A stretch of DNA of 64,000 nucleotides from Asticcacaulis tiandongensis (GTDB taxonomy: Bacteria > Pseudomonadota > Alphaproteobacteria > Caulobacterales > Caulobacteraceae), in contig NZ_SSBC01000010.1 of the NCBI RefSeq assembly GCF_006475605.1, positions 992,001-1,056,000 of the forward strand. The letters are read 5' to 3'. The notes under the pieces were generated by a model, which saw nothing but the letters and a program-made list of their open reading frames with translations, was not told the DNA's origin and made no database searches. Shown piece after piece: positions 8,619 through 17,225 of the stretch. The translations under genes and the position numbers were made by a program. How positions within the stretch are numbered: position 1 is the stretch's first letter; every line of letters starts with the position of its first letter.

Positions 8619-9014
8619 ATGAAGACGCATCTGAAAACCTTCGCCATTGCCGCCGTTGCCGCCGTCTCTCTCGGCGGGTTGTCGGTTCCCGCTTCGGCTG
8701 CCGCCCATAATGATCATCGCTACGAACGTCACCACGACCGTTTTGACAATCGTGACCGTTCCTTTGATCGCCGTATTGACGGTCTGGAACACCGCATCAG
8801 TCAGGGCCGTCGCTCCGGTGCTCTTAACCGTTCCGAAGTCAATCGCCTGAGCAGCGACCTGCGCGACATCAAGTCACTGGCCCGCCGCTATGAACGTACC
8901 GGTCGTGGCATCGACCGTCAGGAAGCCTCGGTTCTTGATCGCCGGATAAACGCGCTGGAACACCGCCTGATGGCCGAACTTCGTGACCGCCGCAGCTACG
9001 GCTACAGACGTTAA
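8619..9014 (+). CDS. Small Arg/His-rich exported protein with a duplicated motif
   Basis: A 131-residue protein of unknown function. Residues 1-28 form a clear Sec signal peptide ending ASA-AA. The mature part is strongly basic and hydrophilic, with HNDHRYERHHDRFDNRD after cleavage and a probably helical body. DRRIDGLEHRI in the middle recurs as DRRINALEHRL near the C-terminus, so the body looks like an internal duplication of roughly 50 residues. Start ATG 8619 has AAGGAG about nine bases upstream. It stands alone, divergent from serC, behind the double LexA-type box. This suggests SOS control of a periplasmic protein (inference). I do not recognise a family. Confidence 0.75.
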   Translation: MKTHLKTFAIAAVAAVSLGGLSVPASAAAHNDHRYERHHDRFDNRDRSFDRRIDGLEHRISQGRRSGALNRSEVNRLSSDLRDIKSLARRYERTGRGIDRQEASVLDRRINALEHRLMAELRDRRSYGYRR

Positions 9015-9401
9015 GGATAAAAAGCCCTCCGTAACGACGGATTCCCCTCCCCGGCGTCGTTATATATATACAGCCGCCGTTTCGCCCCTCCATACGAACG
9101 GCGGCTCCTACGGCGGGCTCGCGCCGGTGTCTCCCCTCCCTCCCCCTCGGACACCGCAAGCGGGCCCGCCATTTCTTTCCGCTCACGCTTAATTCGCTTT
9201 GCTCATCGCTCCGCGAGGGCGCGCCATAAGACGCGGCGCCCGCTTGGGCTTGCCTCGCTGAAGCGCACTGTTCTTTCCGCTCACGCTCAATTCGCTGCGC
9301 TCATCGCTCCGCGAGGGCGCGCCATAAGGCGCGGCGCCCGCTTGGGCTTGCCTCGCTGAAGCGCTCGGAGTTTCTTCCACACCTTCGCCTGAGCGTGGGC
9401 T
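9015..9401. repeat. Gene-free interval with a 98-bp tandem repeat
   Basis: No gene is supported here. An inverted repeat GCCGCCGTT...AACGGCGGC lies at about 9073-9105. Two copies of a 94-bp unit, 9173-9266 and 9271-9364, repeat at a 98-base period with only four mismatches. Each contains GCGAGGGCGCGCC and GCTTGGGCTTGCC. Open frames across it translate the repeat twice and look like noise. Confidence 0.85.
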
Positions 9402-10184
9402 TCAAATCCCCCAGTTATGCTTCAACGGGCCATGCCCGCCCCCCAGACCGGGCGCATTGACAATTGCCCCCAGCACATAATCCCGCGCCTCAGACACACT
9501 GGCTTCCAGCGGCAGCCCCTTGCGCCACAAAGCCGCACAGGCACTGGCCAGCGTACAGCCCGTACCATGTGTATGCAGGGTTTCAATTCGCGGATTTGAG
9601 AAACGGGTTTCGCCCTCGGGCATCAGCAGCCAGTCGACCACCTCAACCCCGTCAATGTGCCCGCCCTTCATCAGAACCGCCCCGGCCCCCATCTTTAAAA
9701 GCGCCTCACCGGCCCGTCTCTGGCTGGCTTCATCCACCACCTTAATCCCCGTCAGCACCTCGGCTTCCGGTGCATTGGGCGTCAACAGACCCGCCCGAGG
9801 AATAAGCTGGCTTCGGATCGCCGACACCGCCTCATCCGGCAAGAGCGCATGCCCTCCCTTGGCGACCATCACCGGATCAACCACCTTAAACGCGCCTTGC
9901 GCCTCGTCCATAAGGGCTGCCACGGTTTCCACCACACTGACCGTCCCCAGCATCCCTGTCTTGACGGCATCGGCACCGATATCACTCAGGCAGGCGCGGC
10001 CCTGCGCCGTAATAATCGCCTCCGGCACCGGAAAGACATCGGTCACCCCCAGCGTATTCTGCACCGTCAGGGCCGTAATCGCGGTCATGGCATAGCCGCC
10101 AAGGCAGGTCACCGCCTTGATGTCGGCCTGAATACCGGCCCCGCCAGAGGGATCAGACCCTGCAATAATCAGTACGCGCTGCAT
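9402..10184 (-). CDS. thiD: Hydroxymethylpyrimidine/phosphomethylpyrimidine kinase
   Basis: Phosphorylates HMP and then HMP-phosphate in the pyrimidine branch of thiamine synthesis. The 260 residues match the family length. The N-terminus IIAGSDPSGGAGIQADIKA is the substrate-binding signature, VVDPVMVAKGG follows in the middle, and the anion-hole/catalytic loop HGTGCTLASACAA lies near the C-terminus. Start ATG 10184. It is a single gene with no other thiamine genes nearby. The 67-base gap upstream is too short for a TPP riboswitch and shows no THI-box, so regulation is not evident. Confidence 0.95.
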   Translation of the reverse strand: MQRVLIIAGSDPSGGAGIQADIKAVTCLGGYAMTAITALTVQNTLGVTDVFPVPEAIITAQGRACLSDIGADAVKTGMLGTVSVVETVAALMDEAQGAFKVVDPVMVAKGGHALLPDEAVSAIRSQLIPRAGLLTPNAPEAEVLTGIKVVDEASQRRAGEALLKMGAGAVLMKGGHIDGVEVVDWLLMPEGETRFSNPRIETLHTHGTGCTLASACAALWRKGLPLEASVSEARDYVLGAIVNAPGLGGGHGPLKHNWGI

Positions 10185-10251
10185 ATCTTACCTTTCACCT
10201 GAGGCACAGTTAAGGGTACATGGAACCTTTCATCACAAAAGACAATGCCTC

Positions 10252-10494
10252 ATGACAGCCCTTCCCGATACACACAGCGCCCTGCCGCGCGGCCTCTACC
10301 GCCATTACAAAGGTAATGACTACCGCGTCCTTGGCACGGTAATCCATTCCGAAACCGAAGAGATCATGGTGCTGTATCTGCCGCTCTATCAGCCACAGCC
10401 CGACCTGTGGGTGCGCCCCCTGTCCATGTTCAGCGAATCTGTCCAGACAGATCACGGCCCTGTGCCGCGTTTTCAACTGATCACCGCTGACTGA
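10252..10494 (+). CDS. DUF1653 family protein
   Basis: An 80-residue protein with the DUF1653 signature: GLYRHYKGNDYRVLGTVIHSE, then MVLYLPLY and LWVRPLSMF. The function of the family is unknown; members are small and cytosolic. ATG 10252 is preceded by only a short gap after the divergent thiD. It ends in TGA (10492-10494). The next gene is in the very same reading frame, 12 bases on. Confidence 0.85.
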   Translation: MTALPDTHSALPRGLYRHYKGNDYRVLGTVIHSETEEIMVLYLPLYQPQPDLWVRPLSMFSESVQTDHGPVPRFQLITAD

Positions 10495-10506
10495 ATTGTC
10501 CTGCTA

Positions 10507-10863
10507 TTGGCTTCCGACCCCGCCCCCTACTGGAATGAACTGGCACCGGAAGCCTTCGCTGAGGGCGACGATCCTATGGCCCGCGCCATGCTGGGCCGGA
10601 CAATCATCTTCCGGCTGAACCGGATCGATGCGCAGGACGCCCTTGTGGATTTCGAGATTCAGGCTGGCCGCGTCATTCGCGTCAATCGCGCCGAAGGACT
10701 CGTGCTGGAACAGATCGGACAAAAAGCCGGTGAGATCACGCATCTGCCGCTGGTGCCAGACGCCTATGCGCTCGTCTCCCCCGGCGTCTATACCCTAAGC
10801 GGCAACTTCCATATCGAAGACCCCGACTTTCAGGCCGCCTTCGACATCTATATGCCGAACTGA
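10507..10863 (+). CDS. Hypothetical protein, same frame as the DUF1653 gene
   Basis: Unrecognised 118-residue soluble protein (ASDPAPYWNELAPEAFAEGD ... AAFDIYMPN). No ATG lies at the natural start: the frame is open from 10495, directly after the upstream TGA, and the candidates are CTG 10501 and TTG 10507; the first ATG (10576) would cut 23 residues. No Shine-Dalgarno is visible. It may be translated by coupling to the DUF1653 gene or by readthrough of its single TGA, or the two may have been one protein (inference). Composition and codon use are like its neighbours, which favours a real gene. Confidence 0.6.
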   Translation: MASDPAPYWNELAPEAFAEGDDPMARAMLGRTIIFRLNRIDAQDALVDFEIQAGRVIRVNRAEGLVLEQIGQKAGEITHLPLVPDAYALVSPGVYTLSGNFHIEDPDFQAAFDIYMPN

Positions 10864-10881
10864 TTCAGCCAAACCGTCTGA

Positions 10882-11157
10882 TCAGCTAAGTCGTCCGGCC
10901 AGAAACGCGGCATCATAACCGCCAATCTCTGCGGCGCCCATGATCGACAAGGCCACCAGCCCAAACGCCAGCAGCGGCCATACCACACGCATCATATTTT
11001 CGCGCATGACCTCAAAATCGGCCGCAGCCGGTTGAGCGCGAACCGCCGTAACGGCCTCACCGGCAACCTCGTCCGGCGCATGCGTAAAGCGCAAGGTGCG
11101 TCGTTTCCCGACATACAGGCCATAGGATTTGTTCGCCGCTCTCTTCATATTCCCCAT
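10882..11157 (-). CDS. Small single-span membrane protein
   Basis: A 91-residue protein of unknown function. A basic N-terminus (MKRAANKSYGLYVGKRRTLRF) is followed by a hydrophilic region and one transmembrane helix (MMRVVWPLLAFGLVALSIMG), with a short C-terminal tail. Start ATG 11157 has GGAG immediately upstream; ATG 11148 with GGGG is also possible. It is convergent with the plus-strand gene ending at 10863. Confidence 0.55.
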   Translation of the reverse strand: MGNMKRAANKSYGLYVGKRRTLRFTHAPDEVAGEAVTAVRAQPAAADFEVMRENMMRVVWPLLAFGLVALSIMGAAEIGGYDAAFLAGRLS

Positions 11158-11232
11158 CTCCGTCAGAAGCCTGAGAATGTACGCACGAAGCGCTCAGCCT
11201 GGCAAACAGATTTAATTACACCTGAGACTATT

Positions 11233-12027
11233 TTACACGTCCCTGTCACATTTTAGCGCGTCCCGAAGCCTCAGGGCCTGCCGCATGGCTTGAACGTCAT
11301 GCACCCGCACCATACGCGCCCCTCTTTCAACCGCATAAAGATGCACCGCAATCGTCCCGCCCAGCCTTTCGGTCGCCGCAGACGCCGCCCCGCCGTCACG
11401 TTCCTCAAGCGCAGCAATGAACCGCTTGCGTGACGCCGCCATCAGTAACGGAAACCCATGCGACGAAAGCCGTTCCGTTGCCCGTATAAGCTTCAGATTA
11501 TGCTCAAGGTTTTTGCCGAACCCGATCCCGGGATCAAGCCAGATATCCTGCCGTCTGACCCCTGCCGCCATCGCCGCTTCAGCCTGCCCGAGCAGATAGG
11601 CTTCGACCTCTGACACCACATCATCATAGTGCGGGGCAACCTGCATGGTGCGCGGCTCGCCCTTCATGTGCATCAGTATGACCTGCCCCCCCAGAGCCGC
11701 CGCCGTCTCAAGGCTTTCGGGGCTATAGGTCAGGGCCGTGACATCATTCCAGATTGTCGCGCCAGCCTTGAATGCCGCGCGCGCCACTTCAGGCTTAAGG
11801 GTGTCGATACTGATGCCGCCATCCCACCTGGTCCGTATCGCCTCAATCAGTGGCACGACACGCCTGATTTCCTCACGCACACTGATCGGCTCGGCACCGG
11901 GCCGTGTCGATTCCCCGCCTATATCGAGCACATCCGCCCCCTCGGCGATCAGCTTGCGCGCCTGCTCAAGCGGCACATAGGCCCCACCGTCAGAAAACGA
12001 ATCCGGCGTGGCATTAACAATGCCCAT
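11233..12027 (-). CDS. folP: Dihydropteroate synthase, 5' end set in a repeat element
   Basis: Joins p-aminobenzoate to the pterin pyrophosphate in folate synthesis. Signatures: MGIVNATPDSFSDGG, DIGGESTRPGAEPI, NDVTAL, DPGIGFGKN and AASRKRF. The start is uncertain. ATG 12027 opens at the conserved MGIVN, leaving out the first beta strand that family members usually have; the in-frame residues before it (KVLI) fit that strand. The frame runs on upstream to a GTG at 12162 through a palindromic repeat (translated SPHPDPLPVGE), overlapping the end of murB. The purine-rich GGAGAAGG upstream of 12027 also belongs to the repeat. I annotate the short form (264 residues). Folate enzymes are not usual members of a mur block. 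Confidence 0.9.
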   Translation of the reverse strand: MGIVNATPDSFSDGGAYVPLEQARKLIAEGADVLDIGGESTRPGAEPISVREEIRRVVPLIEAIRTRWDGGISIDTLKPEVARAAFKAGATIWNDVTALTYSPESLETAAALGGQVILMHMKGEPRTMQVAPHYDDVVSEVEAYLLGQAEAAMAAGVRRQDIWLDPGIGFGKNLEHNLKLIRATERLSSHGFPLLMAASRKRFIAALEERDGGAASAATERLGGTIAVHLYAVERGARMVRVHDVQAMRQALRLRDALKCDRDV

Positions 12028-12039
12028 AATCAGAACCTT

Positions 12040-12157
12040 CTCCCTCTCCCCCACGGGGAGAGGGTCGGGGTGAGGGGACTTCAAGTCAGAATGAGCCACA
12101 AAGCCCCCCTCACCCGGCCCCTTGGGCCTTCCTCTCCCCAAGGGGGAGAGGTGAGGT
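12040..12157. repeat. Two inverted palindromic elements at the folP/murB junction
   Basis: CTCCCTCTCCCCCACGGGGA with GAGAGGGTCGGGGTGAGG (12040-12080) and, inverted, CCCCCCTCACCCGGCCCCTT through CCCAAGGGGGAGAGGTGAGG (12103-12157). The second copy encodes the last residues of MurB; the first carries the purine-rich stretch in front of folP. Confidence 0.8.
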
Positions 12158-13069
12158 TTCACCCAGTCTCTTCACTTCCCACTGAAGCTCGACGCCGAAC
12201 TTTCCTTTGACGTCGGCGCGCACCGCCTCCCCCAGATTTTCCAGATCCGCCGCCGTGGCATTATCAAAGTTAATCAGGAAGTTAGCGTGCAAATCCGAGA
12301 ACTTCGCGCCACCAAAAGGCTTGCCGCGCCAACCGGCCTTATCGACCAGTTCCCACGCCGAATGGCCTGCCGGATTCTTGAAGGTCGAACCGCCGGTCTT
12401 GTCACGGATCGGCTGAGACTTTTCACGCCGCTCAGTAATGGCTTCCATGCGCTTGGTGACTTCAAACGGATCATCGTCCGTTCCCTGATACAGGGCACCG
12501 ACAAAGATCAGGTCGCCCCGATCCGCCGCATCCGAATGCCTATAACTATAACCCATCTCACGATTCGACAGCACGACGCGCTCACCCTGACGGTTCAGCG
12601 CATAGGCCTCAAACAGCACATCCTTGGTTTCCGACGCATAGCAACCGGCGTTCATGACAATCGCCCCGCCAATCGAACCCGGCACGCCGCGATAGAACTC
12701 AAGCCCGCCAATCCCGTTCTGCGCCGCCACCTTAGCGACATTGGCATCCAGCGCCGCTGCACCGGCATAGATGCGCGCCTCGCCTCTGGCTTCCACCTTG
12801 GCGAAATTCTTACCCAGACGGATAACCACGCCCCTGATGCCACCATCACGTACCAGAAGGTTCGACCCTACCCCAATCACCGTCACCGGCACGGACGCGT
12901 CAAGCCCTTTAAGGAAGACGCTTAAGTCTGCCTCATCCTCAGGCAGGAACAGCACTTCCGCAGGCCCGCCGACCCTTAACCATGTAAACGGTGCCAGTTC
13001 GGCATCACGGGCAATCTTGCCACGCACGGCAGGGAGCGTATCACGCCAATCGCTCAGGACTTCACTCAT
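12110..13069 (-). CDS. murB: UDP-N-acetylenolpyruvoylglucosamine reductase
   Basis: FAD enzyme that reduces UDP-GlcNAc-enolpyruvate to UDP-MurNAc in the cytosol. The 319 residues include the FAD-binding part ([34 protein letters not shown]) and the catalytic-site region [20 protein letters not shown] of the short (type II) MurB. The ATG overlaps the murC stop (ATGA). The family C-terminus ends around [10 protein letters not shown]; the last 15 or so residues ([14 protein letters not shown]) are read from a palindromic repeat that has replaced the original stop. Confidence 0.96.
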   Translation of the reverse strand: MSEVLSDWRDTLPAVRGKIARDAELAPFTWLRVGGPAEVLFLPEDEADLSVFLKGLDASVPVTVIGVGSNLLVRDGGIRGVVIRLGKNFAKVEARGEARIYAGAAALDANVAKVAAQNGIGGLEFYRGVPGSIGGAIVMNAGCYASETKDVLFEAYALNRQGERVVLSNREMGYSYRHSDAADRGDLIFVGALYQGTDDDPFEVTKRMEAITERREKSQPIRDKTGGSTFKNPAGHSAWELVDKAGWRGKPFGGAKFSDLHANFLINFDNATAADLENLGEAVRADVKGKFGVELQWEVKRLGETSPLPLGERKAQGAG

Positions 13070-14493
13070 GCCTTAAGCCCTTCAAGCTGTTCGGGAAGCG
13101 CATAGGCCCACTGCGTAATATCGCCCGCGCCTAAAAGGACAACAATATCGCCGTCTTTTGCCTCAGTCGCCACAATCCCCGCCAGCGCCGTCGGATGATC
13201 CAGCCCGATGGCATGACGATGGCCATAGCGGTGCAGCGCTTCCACCAGATCCATCTTGCTGACGCCCTCTATCGGTGCCTCACCGGCGCTATAGACATCG
13301 GCGACGATCACCGTATCCGCATCATGGAAACAGGTGGCAAACTCGCTCATCAGGTCACGCAAACGCGTATAACGATGGGGTTGAACTACGGCGATGACCC
13401 GCCCCTGACTGACCTGACGTGCGGCTTTGAGCACCGCCGCGATTTCCACCGGGTGGTGCCCGTAATCATCGACAATGCGCACACCATTGACCACACCGGT
13501 GGTCGTAAAGCGCCGCTTGACCCCGCCAAAGCCCGACAGGCCCTGACGCACCTGAGCCTCACTGACCCCCAGTTCCCGCGCAATGGCAATGGCTGCCGTG
13601 GCATTGGAGACATTGTGGTTGCCGGTCATCGGCAGCTTAAGCCCTTCCCATGTGAACGGCTCAACCCCGTTGGGCGAAAACACCACATCAAAGGTCGCCC
13701 CTTCAGGCCCGAAATCGATATTGGTACAGCGCACCTCAGCCTGTGGCGACACGCCATAGGGGATCAGGCGACGGTTCTCAACCCGTGCCGTAAGCGCCTG
13801 CACTTCGGGATGATCGATGCACACCGCCGCAAAGCCATAGAAGGGAATATTCTCAATGAAATCAGCAAATCCCTTCTTGACCGCTTCAAAATTACCCCAA
13901 TGATCCAGATGCTCGGCGTCAATATTGGTAACAATCGCCAGCGTAGACTTAAGCCTCAGGAATGACCCGTCCGACTCATCGGCTTCCACGACGATCCAGT
14001 CACCGTCGCCGACCTTGGCATTGGTGCCATAGGCATTGATGATGCCGCCATTGACCACTGTGGGATCAAGCCCGCCGGCATCCAGTACCGCCGCCACCAT
14101 AGAGGTTGTCGTCGTCTTGCCGTGCGTACCGCCAACCGCAATCGAAAACTGCAAACGCATCAGTTCAGCCAGCATTTCGGCACGGCGCACCAGAGGGATA
14201 CGCCGCTGACGCGCCTCGACCATTTCGGGGTTATCGGCCTTGACGGCGGTCGAATAGACCAGCGCCGACACATCCGCCGTCACATGCTCAGGCGCATGAC
14301 CGACAAAAATTTTCGCCCCAAGCTTTTCCAGCCGCTCGGTATTGGCCGACGCCTTGGCGTCAGATCCCTGTACCTGATAGCCGATCTTGAGCATGATTTC
14401 GGCGATGCCGCTCATGCCGATACCGCCGATACCGACAAAATGCACAGGCCCCAGATCGAACGGGGTCGGACGTAGCTTGGAAGGAGAAATCAT
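13066..14493 (-). CDS. murC: UDP-N-acetylmuramate-L-alanine ligase
   Basis: ATP-dependent ligase that adds the first amino acid, L-alanine, to UDP-MurNAc. The 475 residues show the UDP-binding N-terminal domain ([17 protein letters not shown]), the ATP-binding loop [24 protein letters not shown] and the C-terminal ligase domain ([18 protein letters not shown]). It starts at ATG 14493. The stop overlaps murB by 4 bases, so the two are translationally coupled. In the usual dcw order murG lies directly upstream; here a transporter gene and two repeat elements separate them. Confidence 0.97.
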   Translation of the reverse strand: MISPSKLRPTPFDLGPVHFVGIGGIGMSGIAEIMLKIGYQVQGSDAKASANTERLEKLGAKIFVGHAPEHVTADVSALVYSTAVKADNPEMVEARQRRIPLVRRAEMLAELMRLQFSIAVGGTHGKTTTTSMVAAVLDAGGLDPTVVNGGIINAYGTNAKVGDGDWIVVEADESDGSFLRLKSTLAIVTNIDAEHLDHWGNFEAVKKGFADFIENIPFYGFAAVCIDHPEVQALTARVENRRLIPYGVSPQAEVRCTNIDFGPEGATFDVVFSPNGVEPFTWEGLKLPMTGNHNVSNATAAIAIARELGVSEAQVRQGLSGFGGVKRRFTTTGVVNGVRIVDDYGHHPVEIAAVLKAARQVSQGRVIAVVQPHRYTRLRDLMSEFATCFHDADTVIVADVYSAGEAPIEGVSKMDLVEALHRYGHRHAIGLDHPTALAGIVATEAKDGDIVVLLGAGDITQWAYALPEQLEGLKA

Positions 14494-14618
14494 AAGGTCT
14501 CAAAGCCAACTGAAAAAGACAGGAAGTGCCTGCTTTAAAGCAAGCGTTTACGGGTGTCACGGACGATTTTTCAGCTCACTGTCTTGTGCTCAAGACGTCT
14601 TTGATACCTGTTTCTTCA

Positions 14619-14683
14619 TACCTCCCCATCTGTGATGGGGAGGGGGACCGCCGCGATGTAATCGCGGGGGTGGTGGGGCATCT
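14619..14683. repeat. Dispersed palindromic intergenic element, copy 3
   Basis: CCTCCCCATC-TGT-GATGGGGAGG followed by CCGCGAT-GTA-ATCGCGG and GGGTGGTGGGGCATC, between murC and the AI-2E transporter gene. Confidence 0.8.
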
Positions 14684-14702
14684 TGCTTTCCCCTTTTTCA
14701 GG

Positions 14703-15773
14703 TCACTTTTTCTTGTCTTCGTGATCCGGCACCGCACGGTCCACCGCCTTATGGTCATGCAGCACTTCACCGACATAGAGCTTCATCACCAGCGTATGCG
14801 CCACCACCGCCAAAGGTGTGGCGAACAGCACCCCCAAAGGCCCGAACAGGCTGCCGAACCCCAAAACCGCAAACAGAACAACGACCGGCGAAATGGAAGT
14901 CACCTGCTTCTGCACCATCGGCGTAATGAAATTGGACTCAAGCTGCGACACGCCGGTATAGACCAGCAGCGTCCACAACATCATTTCCCAGCCCTGCACA
15001 CCGGCCAGCAACAACCCCGGTATGGTTGAGACAATCGGCCCGACCATGGGCACGAACTGCGCCAGCCCGGTAATCAGCCCCAGCGCCACCGCCGAAGGCA
15101 CACCAATAATGCTCAGACCAATCGCCGTCAGGGTACCCACCAGAACCATGGAAAAGCACTGCGCCACCAGCCACTGCTGCAAGGCATGACCCGTCGCATT
15201 CAGCGTGTCGCGTGTACGTTCTTTATGTTTGGGCGGAAAAAGCCTGACGATACCGTCTCTGTAGCTACGCGGATTAATGGCGATAAAAATACCGGCCACG
15301 ACCACCACCAAGAGGTTCCCGAGGCTTTCGGCGATACCTCCGGCCACACGCGGAATGACCGACAAAGCCCCCGACGCCTGACGCCAGATGTCATCGACCT
15401 GCTCAAGTAGGAACGCACCGATTTCCGTATTCTCAAGCTGGGACTGAAAATTCTCCCAGGCCATAGGAATCTGCGATCTCAGTTCCTGAGTCTGGCTGAC
15501 GATTTCACGCCCGAACAGATAGCTTACCCCCACCAGCAGCAGCACAACACTCAACAGCGCCAGCAGCACCGCCACGCTTTCCGGCAATCGCGTCAGACGG
15601 CTTAAGGGTTCGGCAATGGCGCGTAGCACCACCGCTACCACAATGGCCCCGAACACCAGCAGCCACAGCCCCATAAGCTTGAACACCAGCGCACTGATGG
15701 CCACGATAAACAGGATAAACAGCACCTTTTGCACAAAGGCGGCATCCAGCGCTTCTTCACGTTTGAAAATCAT
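14703..15773 (-). CDS. AI-2E/PerM-family membrane transporter
   Basis: A 356-residue polytopic membrane protein of the AI-2E transporter (UPF0118, PerM) family. About eight hydrophobic helices are seen: a pair near residues 15-55, one near 60-85, then after a long extracytoplasmic segment (QELRSQIPMAWENFQSQLE) a C-terminal bundle. Conserved family segments include QFVPMVGPIVSTIPG and the ITPMVQ motif after the cluster LESNFI. Start ATG 15773. Substrate is not known for most members. It sits inside the mur block, flanked on both sides by palindromic repeats, which suggests insertion by rearrangement. Confidence 0.85.
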   Translation of the reverse strand: MIFKREEALDAAFVQKVLFILFIVAISALVFKLMGLWLLVFGAIVVAVVLRAIAEPLSRLTRLPESVAVLLALLSVVLLLVGVSYLFGREIVSQTQELRSQIPMAWENFQSQLENTEIGAFLLEQVDDIWRQASGALSVIPRVAGGIAESLGNLLVVVVAGIFIAINPRSYRDGIVRLFPPKHKERTRDTLNATGHALQQWLVAQCFSMVLVGTLTAIGLSIIGVPSAVALGLITGLAQFVPMVGPIVSTIPGLLLAGVQGWEMMLWTLLVYTGVSQLESNFITPMVQKQVTSISPVVVLFAVLGFGSLFGPLGVLFATPLAVVAHTLVMKLYVGEVLHDHKAVDRAVPDHEDKKK

Positions 15774-15856
15774 CGGATTTCACAACCTCCCCGATCCGAA
15801 ACACACTCTTCAGGCCTATCAGAAAGGCTTACGTCTCATAAAGAAGAAATGAGGAA

Positions 15857-15955
15857 CTCCTCCCTTCATACGCCCCATCTCGGATGGGGGTAAAGCGCCA
15901 GCAAAAGTATAGCTTTTGCCAGCGTTGGTCACAGCGTCGCTGTGACAGAGGGGTT
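15857..15955. repeat. Dispersed palindromic element, copy 4 (long form), overlapping murG
   Basis: Three hairpins in row: CCCCATC-TCG-GATGGGG, GCAAAAG-TATAG-CTTTTGC and GTCACAGC-GTC-GCTGTGAC, then AGAGGGGTTATC. The murG stop codon (15929) and last codons lie in the third hairpin. Confidence 0.8.
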
Positions 15956-17110
15956 ATCTTTCCCTTTTCCGGTTTCACCCTTCTTCCTTACCATCCGCTC
16001 GACCAGATCCGCCAGCAATTCCGCCGCATCAGGCCGCGCCACAGACCGCGCCGCTTCAGCGCTTTTCTTCAATACTTCGGGGTTATCGAGTAAGGCCCGC
16101 ACGATCGCCGCCAGATTTTCTGCACTCAGTTCCTTTTCCTGAATGACCTCAGCCGCGCCCGCCGCCTGTAACACCTCGGCATTATGTGTCTGATGGTCAT
16201 CGGCAGCGATACGCAGGGGGATCAGTATCGACGGCTTACCGGCCACCGCCAGTTCGCAGCAGGTCGACGCCCCTGCCCGCCCGATTACCAGATGCGCCCG
16301 CCCCAGCCGCTCGGCCATATTACTGAAAAACGGGGCGACCTCGGCATCAATATCCGCGGCCTTATAGATGGCCTTGGCCGCCTCAAGCTGCTCAGGCCGC
16401 GACTGCTGCTCAACCTTCAAACGAATGCGCAAGGATACCGGCAACAAAGCCAGCGCCTGCGGCACGGTTTCGGACAAAAGCTTCGCCCCCTGCGACCCGC
16501 CGGTCACCAGAATGCGGATTTCCCTGTCCATCGCCGGATAAGGCTGATCATAGAGTGCGCGGATATCGGGTCGCACAGGATTTCCCGTCACCTGAACCTG
16601 CCCCTCAAGCGCCTTAGGCGCCATACGCAACACCGGAAAGGCGCAGGCCACCGCATCAACCTTTGCGCATAATTGCCGGTTTGACCGCCCCAGCACCGAA
16701 TTTTGTTCGTGCAACAGCGTCACATCCTTGCGCGCCAGTGCCGCCATCAATGCCGGATAGGACGGATAGCCGCCAAACCCGATCACCGCCTTAGGCTTGA
16801 GACGCTTAAACGCCTTGCGGGCCTGCAATATGCCCTGCGCGATCTTAAAGCCCGCCCGCGCCATGCCGATGACATCACCACGCTTAAAGGTCGCCGCCTC
16901 AAGCGATAACCGCTCAATCGCCGGAAACCGGTCAGCATAGGCCGCGCCCCGCGCATCGGACGCCAGCACGACCTGCCAACCCCGCGCACTCAAGGCCCGC
17001 GCCAGAGCCTCGGCCGGAAACATATGTCCGCCGGTGCCCCCCGCCGCCACAACCGCCACCTTAGAGGCTTCCGGCGCTTCGTTCAGGTCTTCAGAATCAG
17101 TTCGCGCCAC
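15929..17110 (-). CDS. murG: MurG: lipid II-forming N-acetylglucosaminyltransferase
   Basis: Transfers GlcNAc from UDP-GlcNAc to lipid I to make lipid II at the inner face of the membrane. The 393 residues carry the GT-B features AAGGTGGHMFPAEALA, IGFGGYPSYP, LHEQNSVLGRSNR, ILVTGGSQGAKLL and VIGRAGASTCCELA. The start is GTG 17110, with AGGG about eight bases upstream; no ATG fits. The C-terminal tail (KGKDNPSVTATL) is read through a palindromic repeat and is not family sequence. It follows ftsW in the same direction with a 115-base hairpin-rich spacer. Confidence 0.96.
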   Translation of the reverse strand: MARTDSEDLNEAPEASKVAVVAAGGTGGHMFPAEALARALSARGWQVVLASDARGAAYADRFPAIERLSLEAATFKRGDVIGMARAGFKIAQGILQARKAFKRLKPKAVIGFGGYPSYPALMAALARKDVTLLHEQNSVLGRSNRQLCAKVDAVACAFPVLRMAPKALEGQVQVTGNPVRPDIRALYDQPYPAMDREIRILVTGGSQGAKLLSETVPQALALLPVSLRIRLKVEQQSRPEQLEAAKAIYKAADIDAEVAPFFSNMAERLGRAHLVIGRAGASTCCELAVAGKPSILIPLRIAADDHQTHNAEVLQAAGAAEVIQEKELSAENLAAIVRALLDNPEVLKKSAEAARSVARPDAAELLADLVERMVRKKGETGKGKDNPSVTATL

Positions 17111-17134
17111 TTGTCACCCTCATGCAAACAAGCC

Positions 17135-17221
17135 AAATCCGTCGAAGAACCGCTTCGAGACGGATTTGACCTTATCGAACCACGAAAAATGTATTGCCGT
17201 AAAACGGCAAACTTTTTCGTG
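17135..17221. other. Two hairpins between ftsW and murG
   Basis: AAATCCGTC-GAAG...CTTC-GA-GACGGATTT (17135-17167) and CACGAAAAA...TTGCCGT-AAA-ACGGCAA...TTTTTCGTG (17181-17221). The second reads as a terminator or attenuator after ftsW (minus strand), before murG. Reduced murG expression from the ftsW promoter is possible (inference). Confidence 0.6.
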
Positions 17222-17225
17222 AGTT

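Noticed and set aside
9189-9380. Open frame of 63 codons on the minus strand over the 98-bp repeat
   Set aside because: It translates the same repeat twice and overlaps nothing recognisable; the repeat is better treated as non-coding.
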